Shown piece after piece: positions 1-8,491 of a stretch of DNA of 48,274 nt (its first letter is position 1; the number at the start of each line of letters is the position of its first letter). The notes under the pieces were generated by a model. That model was not told the DNA's origin. It was given only the letters and a program-made list of their open reading frames with translations, and ran no database searches. The translations under genes were made by a program, and so were the position numbers. Origin of the DNA: Caulobacter sp. Root343 (GTDB lineage Bacteria; Pseudomonadota; Alphaproteobacteria; Caulobacterales; Caulobacteraceae); assembly GCF_001425745.1 (NCBI RefSeq), contig NZ_LMDF01000008.1:205260-253533 (forward strand), written 5' to 3'.

Positions 1-120
1 GAGAGAGGGATTCATCGGGACTCACGGGGATTGAGCCGCCTCTATCCCCGGCGTTCGCGAGACAGAACTCCACGAAATCAACCCCTTCCCACTTTTACGC
101 GCCGCCGAATGATCCGCGTT
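1..120. repeat. Degenerate 120-base repeat, copy 1
   Basis: Bases 1-120 match 48031-48152 in the same orientation, at roughly three quarters identity by eye with a 2-base indel. Shared blocks include GAGAGAGGGATT, CACGGGGATTG, TATCCCCGG, GTTCGCGAGA, ACTTTTAC and GAATGATCCGCGTT. Similarity stops after about base 120. The reverse complement reads AACGCGGATCATTC and GTAAAAGTGGGAA, which reminds me of the internal end repeats of IS21-family elements; that link is a memory-based guess. The copy is probably cut by the window edge. Confidence 0.75.
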
Positions 121-553
121 CAAAACCACCCCCATACTTGTCCTCGCCCCACCGCTGGGGAGGCCGTCCAGCTGGCGACCTGACGGGCGGTGCGGGGCGG
201 TCGAGCGGGACGCGCTCGCCGGGCCTCTTCGGAGACTCGCCTTCGCGACGGATCCAGACGCGGGTTCCCTGAAACATCGGGACGAAGCCCTGGCGGCGAA
301 GGCTTGGCGGACGCTCCAGGCGCGGGCTGAAATCGCCCGCGCGGTCCGGAGGGGTCGCTTTCCCTTCCGCCCGCCGGGGGCCTCTCTTGGGAGCGGGTTA
401 AGACCCCGCGCCCCGAGGGCTCATCGGATAACGATCGCGCGGAGCGCTCCGGCCCAGGCCGAAACGGTACTCCACTACAACCTTCCGGGCCTCGCCCGGA
501 CGCTTCGCCGCCTCCCCAGCCCGCCGGCTTTCCCGGCGGAAGACCGTCCCCGT
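121..553. other. Non-coding stretch
   Basis: No convincing gene is seen here. The minus-strand frames at 95-277 and 398-604 give arginine/proline/glycine-rich peptides with no domain pattern and look like GC-driven shadows. A 10-base palindrome GGAGCGCTCC lies near 440. The right end presumably holds the promoter of the small gene starting at 581, but I cannot point to a clear -35/-10 pair. Confidence 0.5.
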
Positions 554-580
554 GTGTCCAACCTCGACAGGAGATCCATC

Positions 581-811
581 ATGTCCAAGCCCAAGCCCCC
601 GCACACGCCCGCCTCGCGTCCGGCCGATGCCCCCGCGCCCCGCAGCTCCGCCACGGCGGTCTTGCGGGAGATCGTCAGGACCCGGCTGGAGCTGATCGGC
701 AGGATGGAATACCGCGAGTTGCAGTCGCTGAAGGCGCAGCTGGCCGAGCTGCCGCCCGTTCCGGAACCCCGGCCCGCGGAGCCCCCCGTCTCACCGTCGA
801 ACGACGTCTGA
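581..811 (+). CDS. Small hypothetical protein (76 aa)
   Basis: This is a 76-residue protein of unknown function. The ATG at 581 is chosen over the in-frame GTG at 554 because AGGAGA lies at 569-574, seven bases before it. The N-terminal third and the C-terminal tail are rich in proline, alanine and serine and should be disordered. The middle (about residues 24-56, TAVLREIVRTRLELIGRMEY onward) looks like one or two charged amphipathic helices, which could pair with a partner. There is no signal peptide or membrane segment. It stands alone, about 190 bases before a TonB receptor gene. I do not recognise a family. Confidence 0.6.
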   Translation: MSKPKPPHTPASRPADAPAPRSSATAVLREIVRTRLELIGRMEYRELQSLKAQLAELPPVPEPRPAEPPVSPSNDV

Positions 812-864
812 GCCTCGCCGCCCTATACACGAAATCTTAAGTCAAACCCGAAACCAGGTCAGGC

Positions 865-930
865 TTATCCACAGCGCCGCTCGGTATAGGATCATGACGG
901 CCGTGTAATCTGACCCAAAAGTAATCCACA
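865..930 (+). promoter_or_regulatory. Pair of DnaA-box-like sites upstream of a TonB receptor
   Basis: TTATCCACA at 865-873 is a perfect DnaA box (consensus TTATNCACA). TAATCCACA at 922-930 differs at one position and has the same orientation. Both lie in the 187-base gap before the receptor gene at 999. A short palindrome TTGAGATCAA follows at 946-955. DnaA acts as a transcription factor as well as an initiator in Caulobacter; a role here is inference. Confidence 0.4.
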
Positions 931-998
931 TTTCCGCCTTGTAACTTGAGATCAACGGGCGCGGCGGTCAGACCTCTCCCCACTGAGGGGAAACAGTG

Positions 999-3038
999 AT
1001 GACCAAGTCCATTCTTCTGGCCACAGCGGCCATGTTCGTGCTCGCCGGCGCCGCTCACGCCCAGCAGGCGCCGGCCCCGACGGTCGAGGCCGCCCCGGCC
1101 GCCGGCCAGAGCGGCGTGCTGGTCTTCCAGCCCGACTTCTTCGCCGCCCAGCGCCCGAACACCGCCCTGGACATGGTCGACCGGGTGCCCGGCTTCGACG
1201 TCGACGACGGCTCGGGGGCCCGGGGCTTCGAGGGCGCGGTCGGCAACATCCTGATCAACGGCAGCCGCCCGGCCTCCAAGAACGACACCGGCTCCAACGT
1301 GCTGGGTCGCACCCCCGCCAACCGCGTCGAGCGCATCGAGCTGATCCGCGGCGGCGCCCCCGGCGTCGATATGCAGGGCTATGCGGTGATCGTGAACGTG
1401 ATCCTGAAGAAGGGCGTCAGCCACCAGTCGATCCTGACCTGGAGCCCGGTGCTGTTCGACGGCGGCCAGGACGTCTATGGCGGCAGCTATCAGTTCACCG
1501 CCACCAACGGCGACAAGAGCTGGGGCGTGACGCTCAACGACGGCACCTCGACCAGCGACAGCAACGGCGTGGGCCGCAACGTCCGCCACGACGGGACGGG
1601 CAAGCTGATCCGCGACGAGGCCTTCATCAACGACGGCTGGGGCGGCGGGCGCTCGGTGCGCGGCAACTATTCGGGCCCGGTCGCCGGCGGCAAGCTGGAG
1701 GCCACGGCCCGCTACGGCGTCAACGACTGGAAGGAATGGCAGGAGCTGAGCTCGCCCACCGCCTTCCGCCGCAGCGCCTATGCCGAGGAGAGCCATTCGG
1801 CCGAGCTGGGCCTGACCTATACCCGGCCGCTGGCCCCGAAGTGGAACCTCGAGACCCGCGCCATCCACAGCTTCGAGAACTTCGACAACGTCTCGACCGG
1901 CGACGAGACCCTGTCGGGCGTCAAGAGCGCCCAGCAGCGGTTCGTGGCCGACGGCGACAGCTCGGAATCGATCGCCCGCGGCCTGGTCCGCTTCGAACAG
2001 TCCAAGGCCCTGACCATCGAGGCCGGCGGCGAAGTCGCCTACAACATGCTGGACGTGAAGCAGGCCTACAGCGTCGGCGGCGTGGCCGTGCCCCTGCCTA
2101 GCGCGTCGGTCAAGGTCGAGGAGCTGCGCGGCGAGGCCTTCACCAAGGCGACCTGGCGGGTCAATCCGAAGCTGACCCTGGAGGGCGGCCTGCGGGCCGA
2201 GAAGTCGACGATCAAGCAGTCGGGCGACGCCAGCAACGAGAAGAGCTTCTTCTATCTGAAGCCCCGCTTCCTGGCGACCTGGACGCCCAAGGCCAACAAC
2301 CAGGTCCGCTTCCGCTTCGAGCGCGAGCTGGGCCAGCTGGACTTCGAGGACTTCGCCGCCTCGTCGGACCTGGACGACGAGACCGTCTATGGCGGCAATG
2401 TCGACCTCAAGCCCGAACAGCGCTGGATCTCGGAGATCAGCTACGAGCGCCGCTTCTGGGGCGAGGGCATCGTCTCGATCGGCTATCGCCACGACGAGAT
2501 CATCGGCGTGATCGACCGCCTGCCGCTGCCCGGCGGCCTGTCGGCCACCGGCAATATCGGCGACGCGACCCTGGACCGGCTGTCGGTCAACATCATCGTG
2601 CCGACCGACAAGTTCGGCATCAAGGGCGGCCGCTTCACCTTCAAGAACGACTGGAACGAGACCCACGTCAAAGACCCGACGACGGGCAGGGACCGGCCGA
2701 TCACCCGCGTACGCCCGACCCAGGCCAATATCGGCTTCCAGCAGGACCTGGTGAAGTACAAGACCCAGTGGGGGATCAACTGGCTGCCGCTGCTGGGCCA
2801 GGGCACCTATGACGTCGACCAGACCAATGTCTGGCGCGGCGCGGGCTATTACGAGGGCTTCGTCGAGTACAAGCCGACCCCGACCCTGGCGATCCGCGCC
2901 CAGCTGAACCTCTGGGACGACTTCACCATCCGCCGCACGGTCTTCGCCAACCGCACCGACCGCGCGGTCTCCTTCGTCGAGGACCGGGACATCAACCCGC
3001 GGAGCTTCGTGACGCTGCGGGTGCGCAAGACGTTTTGA
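999..3038 (+). CDS. TonB-dependent outer-membrane receptor
   Basis: This is a 679-residue TonB-dependent receptor that should import an unidentified large substrate across the outer membrane, powered by TonB-ExbB-ExbD. A signal peptide ends at AHAQQ (about residue 22). A TonB-box-like stretch (VLVFQ, about 40) is followed by a plug domain (about 50-140) with LDMVDRVPGFDV, ILINGSRPAS and RIELIRGGAPGVDMQGYAVIVNVI. The rest alternates short aromatic-rich strands as in a 22-strand barrel and ends in VRKTF, a typical terminal strand with aromatic last residue. ATG 999 is preferred to GTG 996 because GAGGGG at 985-990 is better spaced. It is a single gene followed at once by a palindromic repeat. 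The plug is somewhat short of the textbook form, so the substrate cannot be guessed. Confidence 0.9.
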   Translation: MTKSILLATAAMFVLAGAAHAQQAPAPTVEAAPAAGQSGVLVFQPDFFAAQRPNTALDMVDRVPGFDVDDGSGARGFEGAVGNILINGSRPASKNDTGSNVLGRTPANRVERIELIRGGAPGVDMQGYAVIVNVILKKGVSHQSILTWSPVLFDGGQDVYGGSYQFTATNGDKSWGVTLNDGTSTSDSNGVGRNVRHDGTGKLIRDEAFINDGWGGGRSVRGNYSGPVAGGKLEATARYGVNDWKEWQELSSPTAFRRSAYAEESHSAELGLTYTRPLAPKWNLETRAIHSFENFDNVSTGDETLSGVKSAQQRFVADGDSSESIARGLVRFEQSKALTIEAGGEVAYNMLDVKQAYSVGGVAVPLPSASVKVEELRGEAFTKATWRVNPKLTLEGGLRAEKSTIKQSGDASNEKSFFYLKPRFLATWTPKANNQVRFRFERELGQLDFEDFAASSDLDDETVYGGNVDLKPEQRWISEISYERRFWGEGIVSIGYRHDEIIGVIDRLPLPGGLSATGNIGDATLDRLSVNIIVPTDKFGIKGGRFTFKNDWNETHVKDPTTGRDRPITRVRPTQANIGFQQDLVKYKTQWGINWLPLLGQGTYDVDQTNVWRGAGYYEGFVEYKPTPTLAIRAQLNLWDDFTIRRTVFANRTDRAVSFVEDRDINPRSFVTLRVRKTF

Positions 3039-3048
3039 CCTTAGAAAC

Positions 3049-3148
3049 TGTCATCCCGGACAAGCGCGAAGCGCGCCGATCCGGGACCGCCGGAAGCTCA
3101 GAGCCTGTGGCGGTCCCGGCTCTCCGCTTCGCTACGGCCGGGATGACA
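3049..3148. repeat. TGTCATCCCGG palindromic element, copy 1
   Basis: This is a 100-base element with perfect 11-base inverted ends (TGTCATCCCGG / CCGGGATGACA) and an inner stem CCGGGACCGC / GCGGTCCCGG. It starts 11 bases after the receptor stop and ends 5 bases before the pgi stop, so it lies exactly between two convergent genes and could form a two-way terminator-like hairpin. It has the same orientation as the copy at 36530-36630 and the opposite orientation to 17632-17729. Confidence 0.9.
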
Positions 3149-3152
3149 GATA

Positions 3153-4772
3153 TTATTTGCGCAGCCGCTGGATCAGCGCCGCCGTCGACGGGTCATGCTG
3201 GCCCGTCGCGCCGCTCTCCAGCTCGGGCAGGATGCGGCCGGCCATCACCTTGCCCAGCTCGACGCCCCACTGGTCGAAGGAATTGATCCCCCAGATCACG
3301 CCCTCGACGAAGGTCTTGTGCTCATAGAGGGCGATCAGGGCGCCGAAGGTCCGGGGCGTCAGGCGCTCCAGCACCACCAGGGTCGAGGGCCGGTTGCCGG
3401 CGAAGGTGCGCTGCGGGGCCAGGGTGGCGATCTCGGCCTCGGACACGCCCTTGGCCGTGAGCTCGGCGACGACGTCGGCGGTCGAGCGGCCAACCATGAA
3501 GGCCTCGGCCTGGGCCAGCAGGTTCGACAGCAGCTTCTCGTGCATGCCGGCCGGGCCTTCGTCGGACTGGGCGACGCCGATCAGCTCCATCGGCGTGATG
3601 TCGGTCCCCTGGTGCATGCACTGGAAATAGGCGTGCTGGACGTTGGTGCCCTCGTCGCCGAAGACGACCGTGGCGGTGCCGCGCTTGGCCGGCTTGCCGT
3701 CGGGGCCGACCGACTTGCCGTTGCTCTCCATCTCCAGCTGCTGCAGGAACGAGGCCAGGCGGCGCAGGCGGTGCGAATAGGGCACGACCGAGCGGGCCCG
3801 GCGGTCCAGGCCGTTGCGGTTGAAGATCTGGGCCAGGGCGACCAGCACCGGGGCGTTCTTCTCCAGCGGCGCGGCGCGGAAGTGCTCGTCCATCGCCGCC
3901 CCGCCGTCCAGGAAGCCCTGGAACGCGTCCCAGCCGGCCGCGACGGCCACCGACAGGCTGACCGACGACCACAGCGAATAGCGGCCGCCGACCCAGTCCC
4001 AGAAGCCGAACACCCGATCGTCGGGCACGCCGAACGCGGCGGTCTTGTCCAGCGCGGTCGAGATGGCGGCCAGGTGCTGGTTCGCCCCGCTCTCGCCCAG
4101 GGCCTCGGCCAGCCAGGCGCGGGCGGCGGTGGCGTTGGCCAGGGTCTCCTGCGTCGTGAAGGTCTTGGAGACCACGATGACCAGGGTCTCTTCGGGATCC
4201 ATGTCGGCCGTGGTCAGGGCGAACTCGGCGCCGTCGACATTGGCCACGAAGCGCAGGTCGATCTGCGGCTTCACCGGCCGCAGGGCGTCCCACAGCAGGC
4301 GGGGGCCAAGGTCGCTGCCGCCGATGCCGATGTGCAGGATGGCCTTGAACGGTTTGCCGGTCGCGCCCTTGATCGCGCCCGAACGGACCGCCTCGGCGAA
4401 GGCCTTCATCCGCTGACGGACGGCCTCGACCTCGGCCATTACCGGCTGGCCGCCCGCCTTGAAGTCGGCGCCCGCCGGGGCGCGTAGAGCGGTATGCAGC
4501 ACCGCCCGGCCCTCGGACGAATTGATCGCCTCGCCGCCGAACATCTGGGCCCGGGCGCCTTCGACGTCGGCGGCGTGGGCCAGGTCGAGGGCGGCTTCGA
4601 GACCGGCTTCGTCCCAGGCTTGCTTCGACAGGTCCAGGTGAAGGCCGGCGACATCCAGGGTCAGCGCTTCGAGCCTTCCGGGCTCGCTCTCGAAGAACTC
4701 GACGATGCGCTTTTCGCCCGCGGCCTTGGCGGCGGCTTCCAGGCGGTTCCAGGCGGTGTCGAGATCGGCCAT
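3153..4772 (-). CDS. pgi: Glucose-6-phosphate isomerase
   Basis: This 539-residue cytoplasmic enzyme interconverts glucose 6-phosphate and fructose 6-phosphate. The length fits the long bacterial form (about 540-550). Family marks are clear: IGIGGSDLGPRL (about 150), the phosphate loop VSKTFTTQETL (about 205), GGRYSLWSSV (signature 1), the block FGDEGTNVQHAYFQCMHQGT with the catalytic histidine region, and GINSFDQWGVELGK near the C-terminus (signature 2). In Caulobacteraceae, which mostly use the Entner-Doudoroff route, Pgi mainly serves gluconeogenesis and sugar-nucleotide supply (family knowledge). It is transcribed alone, divergent from the exported protein at 4877 and convergent with the TonB receptor. 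Confidence 0.97.
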   Translation of the reverse strand: MADLDTAWNRLEAAAKAAGEKRIVEFFESEPGRLEALTLDVAGLHLDLSKQAWDEAGLEAALDLAHAADVEGARAQMFGGEAINSSEGRAVLHTALRAPAGADFKAGGQPVMAEVEAVRQRMKAFAEAVRSGAIKGATGKPFKAILHIGIGGSDLGPRLLWDALRPVKPQIDLRFVANVDGAEFALTTADMDPEETLVIVVSKTFTTQETLANATAARAWLAEALGESGANQHLAAISTALDKTAAFGVPDDRVFGFWDWVGGRYSLWSSVSLSVAVAAGWDAFQGFLDGGAAMDEHFRAAPLEKNAPVLVALAQIFNRNGLDRRARSVVPYSHRLRRLASFLQQLEMESNGKSVGPDGKPAKRGTATVVFGDEGTNVQHAYFQCMHQGTDITPMELIGVAQSDEGPAGMHEKLLSNLLAQAEAFMVGRSTADVVAELTAKGVSEAEIATLAPQRTFAGNRPSTLVVLERLTPRTFGALIALYEHKTFVEGVIWGINSFDQWGVELGKVMAGRILPELESGATGQHDPSTAALIQRLRK

Positions 4773-4876
4773 GCGGAGGATGTCCTTTTGGTAAATCGGC
4801 GTTTACGGAACGGGGCTTATCAAAGAGCCGCCGCCGCGTCATGGCACACCATTGACGTTTTTTGCGGGAGTAACAG

Positions 4877-5371
4877 ATGTCCTGTGACGCCGTCGCCTTT
4901 TCCGCCATGCTCTGGATGGCTTCGTTCAGTCCAGGTCAGGCCGCCACCGCGGCCCCAGCCGTGCTGCAGCAGCCCGCCGCCCCACCCTCGGTGGCCGGAG
5001 AGCCGCTGTTCCTCGACATCGTCAAGCGCGCCAAGCAGCTGAAGGCGGAGACCGAGGCCTATCGCAAGACCCTGGCTGGCGCGGATCCGACCGGCGCGGC
5101 CAAGCCCCTGAAGGGCTTCGACGCCTTCGGGGCGCGGATCGGCGAGCTCTCGGCGCTGGACATGAAGGGTCACGTCACCCTCAAGGAGCGCGGCGCGGTC
5201 GATGACCTCAAATGCATCCTGCGCGGCATCAGCCAGGACCTGCCCGACAAGCTGACCGCCGTCGGCGCGGCCAAGACCCTGAAGGACCAGGACCTGGCCC
5301 TGCGCGACATGACCTATCTGCTGAACGACAACGTCGAAGTCATCACCGCCCCGCCGCAGCCGGCGGCCTAA
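4877..5371 (+). CDS. Exported hypothetical protein (164 aa)
   Basis: This is a 164-residue protein of unknown function. The N-terminus (about residues 1-23, ending PGQAAT) can serve as a signal peptide although it is short and interrupted by cysteine and serine. A proline/alanine linker follows, then a mostly helical, charged domain from about residue 42 to 155 (FLDIVKRAKQLKAETEAYRK, later LRGISQDLPDKLTAVG). One cysteine (in DLKCILRG) remains in the mature part. GGGAG at 4865-4869 gives a workable ribosome site for ATG 4877. It is divergent from pgi and precedes a lipoprotein gene on the same strand by 116 bases. I do not recognise the family; it is probably lineage-specific. Confidence 0.7.
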   Translation: MSCDAVAFSAMLWMASFSPGQAATAAPAVLQQPAAPPSVAGEPLFLDIVKRAKQLKAETEAYRKTLAGADPTGAAKPLKGFDAFGARIGELSALDMKGHVTLKERGAVDDLKCILRGISQDLPDKLTAVGAAKTLKDQDLALRDMTYLLNDNVEVITAPPQPAA

Positions 5372-5487
5372 GGCTAGACGCGTCGGAGGCGACCGTCGGG
5401 GGCGGTCGAAACTTCGCCATTCTTGCTTGCTCCAAGCATCTACGGCGCTCAGAAGATCGCCTGCCCTCCCCCTGCCCTTTTCGATCG

Positions 5488-6219
5488 ATGTCCCGCACCA
5501 AGACCCTCGCCCTCCTGATCGGCCTCGGCCTGACGCTCGCGGCCTGCGCCACCGAGACCAACACCACCGTCTTCGTGCCGCTCATCGCGCCAACGCCGCC
5601 CAGCTCGCTGACGCCGCAGCCGATCATGCTGTTCAACCAGACCAAGGACGGCCGCAAGCTCTTCACCTTGGACGCCGAGTTTCCCTATTGCGACGTCGAG
5701 ACCGGCAAGCTGATCGTCGTGCCGCGCTGGTACGTCACCGACTTCGCCAGCGTGCCCTGGTACGGACAGGGCTTCGTCGACCCGCAGGGCCCGACGGCGC
5801 GGGCGGCCATCGTCCATGACTGGCTCTACACGATCGGCGAGCCGGGCAAGCGCGAGGAGGCCGACGCCATCTTCCTGCGGGCCATGCTCAAGTACGGCGT
5901 GCCGCCGTTCCAGGCCAAGATCGCCTACCAGGCCGTGCGGCTGGGCGGCGAGAAGGGCTATGGCCTGCCGACCGACTGGCGGTTCATCGATCCCAAGCGC
6001 CAGGACCTGGTCCAGGCCGCGCCGTTCGCCAAGCCGCGCGCCGGCATGGTCCGCTACCTGCCCAAGTGCCAGGGCTTTGGCGCCCTGATCCAGAGCGGCT
6101 GGCGCGCCTATCCGATCAAGACCGCCCCGATCATCGCCCCGCCGCCGGTGATCGTGACCAAGACCCCGCTCGACCAGGTGAAGGCCAAGCTGCCGTTCGG
6201 TTTGGACAAGAAGAAGTAG
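5488..6219 (+). CDS. DUF1353 lipoprotein
   Basis: This is a 243-residue predicted lipoprotein with a DUF1353 domain. The start at 5488 gives a clean lipoprotein signal, with lipobox LTLAAC and acylated Cys20; the longer upstream frame has no signal. The DUF1353 core spans about residues 70-170 and shows its usual motifs: an acidic entry strand, WYVTDFASVPW, then ARAAIVHDWLYTIGEP and REEADAIFLRAM. DUF1353 is common in phages and proteobacteria and its biochemical role is unknown; the conserved His-Asp pair in VHDW suggests a metal or catalytic site (inference). Attachment to a membrane is unusual for a domain often found in small phage proteins. The stop lies one base from the convergent DsbD-type gene. 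Confidence 0.85.
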   Translation: MSRTKTLALLIGLGLTLAACATETNTTVFVPLIAPTPPSSLTPQPIMLFNQTKDGRKLFTLDAEFPYCDVETGKLIVVPRWYVTDFASVPWYGQGFVDPQGPTARAAIVHDWLYTIGEPGKREEADAIFLRAMLKYGVPPFQAKIAYQAVRLGGEKGYGLPTDWRFIDPKRQDLVQAAPFAKPRAGMVRYLPKCQGFGALIQSGWRAYPIKTAPIIAPPPVIVTKTPLDQVKAKLPFGLDKKK

Positions 6220-6220
6220 G

Positions 6221-8374
6221 CTACGCCCCCGCCTTCTCGATCGCCTCGATCACCAGGCCTTCGGTCAGCAGCTGGGGCAGGATGACCGGCGCGCCGCCAT
6301 TCTTCGGATAGACCACGTACAGCGGCACCCCAACCCGGCCGAACTCGGCCAAGGTCTTGGCGATGACCGGGTCGCGATTGGTCCAGTCGGCCTTCAGATA
6401 GACGGCGTTGCGGGCCTTGAAGGCGTCGGCGACCTTGGCGCCGGACAGGGCGACCTTTTCGTTGACCTGGCAGGTGACGCACCAGGCGGCGGTGAAGTCG
6501 ACCAGGATCGGCCGACCTTCGGCCTGGAGCTGCTTCACCTTCTCCGGCGACCAGGCCTCGGCGGCCAGGCCCGGGCCGGCGGCCGGCGTCTCGGCGCTTG
6601 GCCCCGCCGTCGGCGGCTTGGCAGAGAGGGCGGCCGAGGCGGCCAGGGCGATGGCGGCGAACAGAGCCAGCAGGCCAATGATCGTCGAGACGGCCGAGGC
6701 CTTGCCCGACGCGCGGCGGGCCTGGGCGACGCCGTAGAGCCAAGCCCCGAAGGCGGCCAGCACGCCGGCGCCCAGCACCTGGCCCAGCGCGATCGGCCCG
6801 GCCTGCTGGGCGAACACCCAGACCAGCCACAGGGCCGCGCCGTACATCGGGAAGGCCAGGCCCTTCTTCAGCACGTCCATCCAGGCGCCGGGACGCGGCA
6901 GCAGCTTCAGCAGCCCCGGAATGAAGGCCACGGCCACGAACGGGGCGGCGAAGCCCAGGGCCAGGGCCAGGAACACCGACAGCGCCACGACGGTCGGCTG
7001 GGTCAGGGCGTAGCCCAACGCGCCGGCCATGAACGGCGCGGTGCACGGCGCGGCCACCACCACGGCCAAGGCGCCGGTGAAGAAGGCTCCGGTCGCGCCG
7101 CCCTTGGCCGAAGCGCCGCTGCCGACGTTCTGCACCGACGTTCCGATCTCGAAGACGCCGGACATGTTCAGGGCCACCAGCAGCATCAGCAGGGCCAGAC
7201 CCGCGATGACCAGTGGCGACTGCAGCTGGAAGCCCCAGCCCACGGCCGCCCCGCCGGCCCGGACGGCCAGCAACAGGCCGGCCAGGGCCAGGAAGGTCGC
7301 GACGACGCCGAGCAGGAACACCAGGCCCTGCAGGCGGGTCTTGCCGGCGTCATGAGCGTGGCCGGCCAGGCTGGCGGCCTTCATCGACAGCACCGGGAAC
7401 ACGCACGGCATCAGGTTCAGGATCAACCCGCCGACGAAGGCGAAGGCGAGCGCGCCGATCAGGCCGCCGGCCATGCCGGTCGCCGGCGCCGTCTCGGCCG
7501 GCGGCGCGCCGAGGCCAGAAGCGGTCGCGGGCGGCTCGCCCGCCGTGGCGGTGACCTCCCAAGCCCCGGCCTTGGTGGCCAGAACGCCCGCCAGCTCGGC
7601 CGGAGCGGTTCCGCCGCCGACGAAGTCATAGCCGGGCTTCAAGGTCAGGGTCAGACCCTCGGGGCCGCGCTCGATCGTCTGGTCGGCGGCGTGCTCGATG
7701 ACCTTGGGCGAATAGGGGAAGAAATAGGCCCCGGCCATGTCGGCGCCCTTCAGCGGGCCGCCGGTGACGGCCAGTTTCAAGGTCTGGCCGTCCAGCTTGA
7801 ACACGGCCTGGAGGCCGGCCGGCTTGGGCGCCTTGGCCAGCACTTCGCCGACGATCGCGCCCCACTTAGGATCGGCCGCCGGCGCATCCGCCACCACGGG
7901 CAGCAGCAGGGTCAGCTTGGCGTCTTCCGGCACGCAGACCTGCTCGCAGACGAGATAGGAGACGGCGGCGTTCAGGCTGATCGTCGTCCCGACCTGAGCG
8001 TCGGCCGGGGCGGTGATCGGCACGGGGATCAGCACCTCGCCCTCGTAGGCGTAGTCCAGCAGCGGGCCCAGCCGAGCCTTCTTGGGCGTCGGCCAGACCA
8101 TGTCGCCGGCGGTCCAGCCGACCGGCAGGGTCCAGGCGATCCGGGTCGCCTCGCCGGCGTCGCCGGGATTGCGCCAATAGGTGTGCCAGCCAGGAATGAT
8201 CTTCTGGCGCAGGGCCACATAGACCGTGCCGCCCGGCGCGATGCCGGCCTCCTGGGCGACTAGCTCGGACTCGATGTGCCCGGAATTGACCACCGGACCG
8301 GCGACGGCCGCGCCCGCCAAGAGACTCGCCGCCAGCAGGGCTTGCAGGGCGAGAATGGCTCTCTTCAGGAACAT
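6221..8374 (-). CDS. DsbD/ScsB-type thiol:disulfide interchange protein
   Basis: This is a 717-residue inner-membrane protein that should carry electrons from cytoplasmic thioredoxin to periplasmic thiol proteins. Three parts are visible. The first is a signal peptide plus a periplasmic domain (about 26-270) with WHTYWRNPGDAGEATRI and the cysteine pair VCEQVC, as in ScsB-like rather than classic DsbD alpha domains. The second is an eight-helix DsbD core (about 300-560) starting LILNLMPCVFPVLSMK, with its second redox cysteine in APCTAPFMAGALG. The third is a C-terminal thioredoxin-like domain with WCVTC (about 630). I placed the start at the ATG whose product begins MFLKRAILALQ; a TTG start at 8440 would add 22 residues before the signal peptide. 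It is convergent with the DUF1353 gene and divergent from the MaoC-like gene. Confidence 0.9.
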   Translation of the reverse strand: MFLKRAILALQALLAASLLAGAAVAGPVVNSGHIESELVAQEAGIAPGGTVYVALRQKIIPGWHTYWRNPGDAGEATRIAWTLPVGWTAGDMVWPTPKKARLGPLLDYAYEGEVLIPVPITAPADAQVGTTISLNAAVSYLVCEQVCVPEDAKLTLLLPVVADAPAADPKWGAIVGEVLAKAPKPAGLQAVFKLDGQTLKLAVTGGPLKGADMAGAYFFPYSPKVIEHAADQTIERGPEGLTLTLKPGYDFVGGGTAPAELAGVLATKAGAWEVTATAGEPPATASGLGAPPAETAPATGMAGGLIGALAFAFVGGLILNLMPCVFPVLSMKAASLAGHAHDAGKTRLQGLVFLLGVVATFLALAGLLLAVRAGGAAVGWGFQLQSPLVIAGLALLMLLVALNMSGVFEIGTSVQNVGSGASAKGGATGAFFTGALAVVVAAPCTAPFMAGALGYALTQPTVVALSVFLALALGFAAPFVAVAFIPGLLKLLPRPGAWMDVLKKGLAFPMYGAALWLVWVFAQQAGPIALGQVLGAGVLAAFGAWLYGVAQARRASGKASAVSTIIGLLALFAAIALAASAALSAKPPTAGPSAETPAAGPGLAAEAWSPEKVKQLQAEGRPILVDFTAAWCVTCQVNEKVALSGAKVADAFKARNAVYLKADWTNRDPVIAKTLAEFGRVGVPLYVVYPKNGGAPVILPQLLTEGLVIEAIEKAGA

Positions 8375-8491
8375 GCGCGCGGGTCCGGGAGGAAAAACGA
8401 CAGCGGACGCACACATGGCCCGCCAAGGGCGGCTCGACAATGGTGAAGCCGCGGCCGACAGTCGAATCAGGAATCACGCTCGGAGTCGCCC

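Noticed and set aside
398..604. Minus-strand frame of 68 residues near the left end
   Set aside because: Arg/Gly/Pro-rich composition, no convincing ribosome site and no family resemblance.
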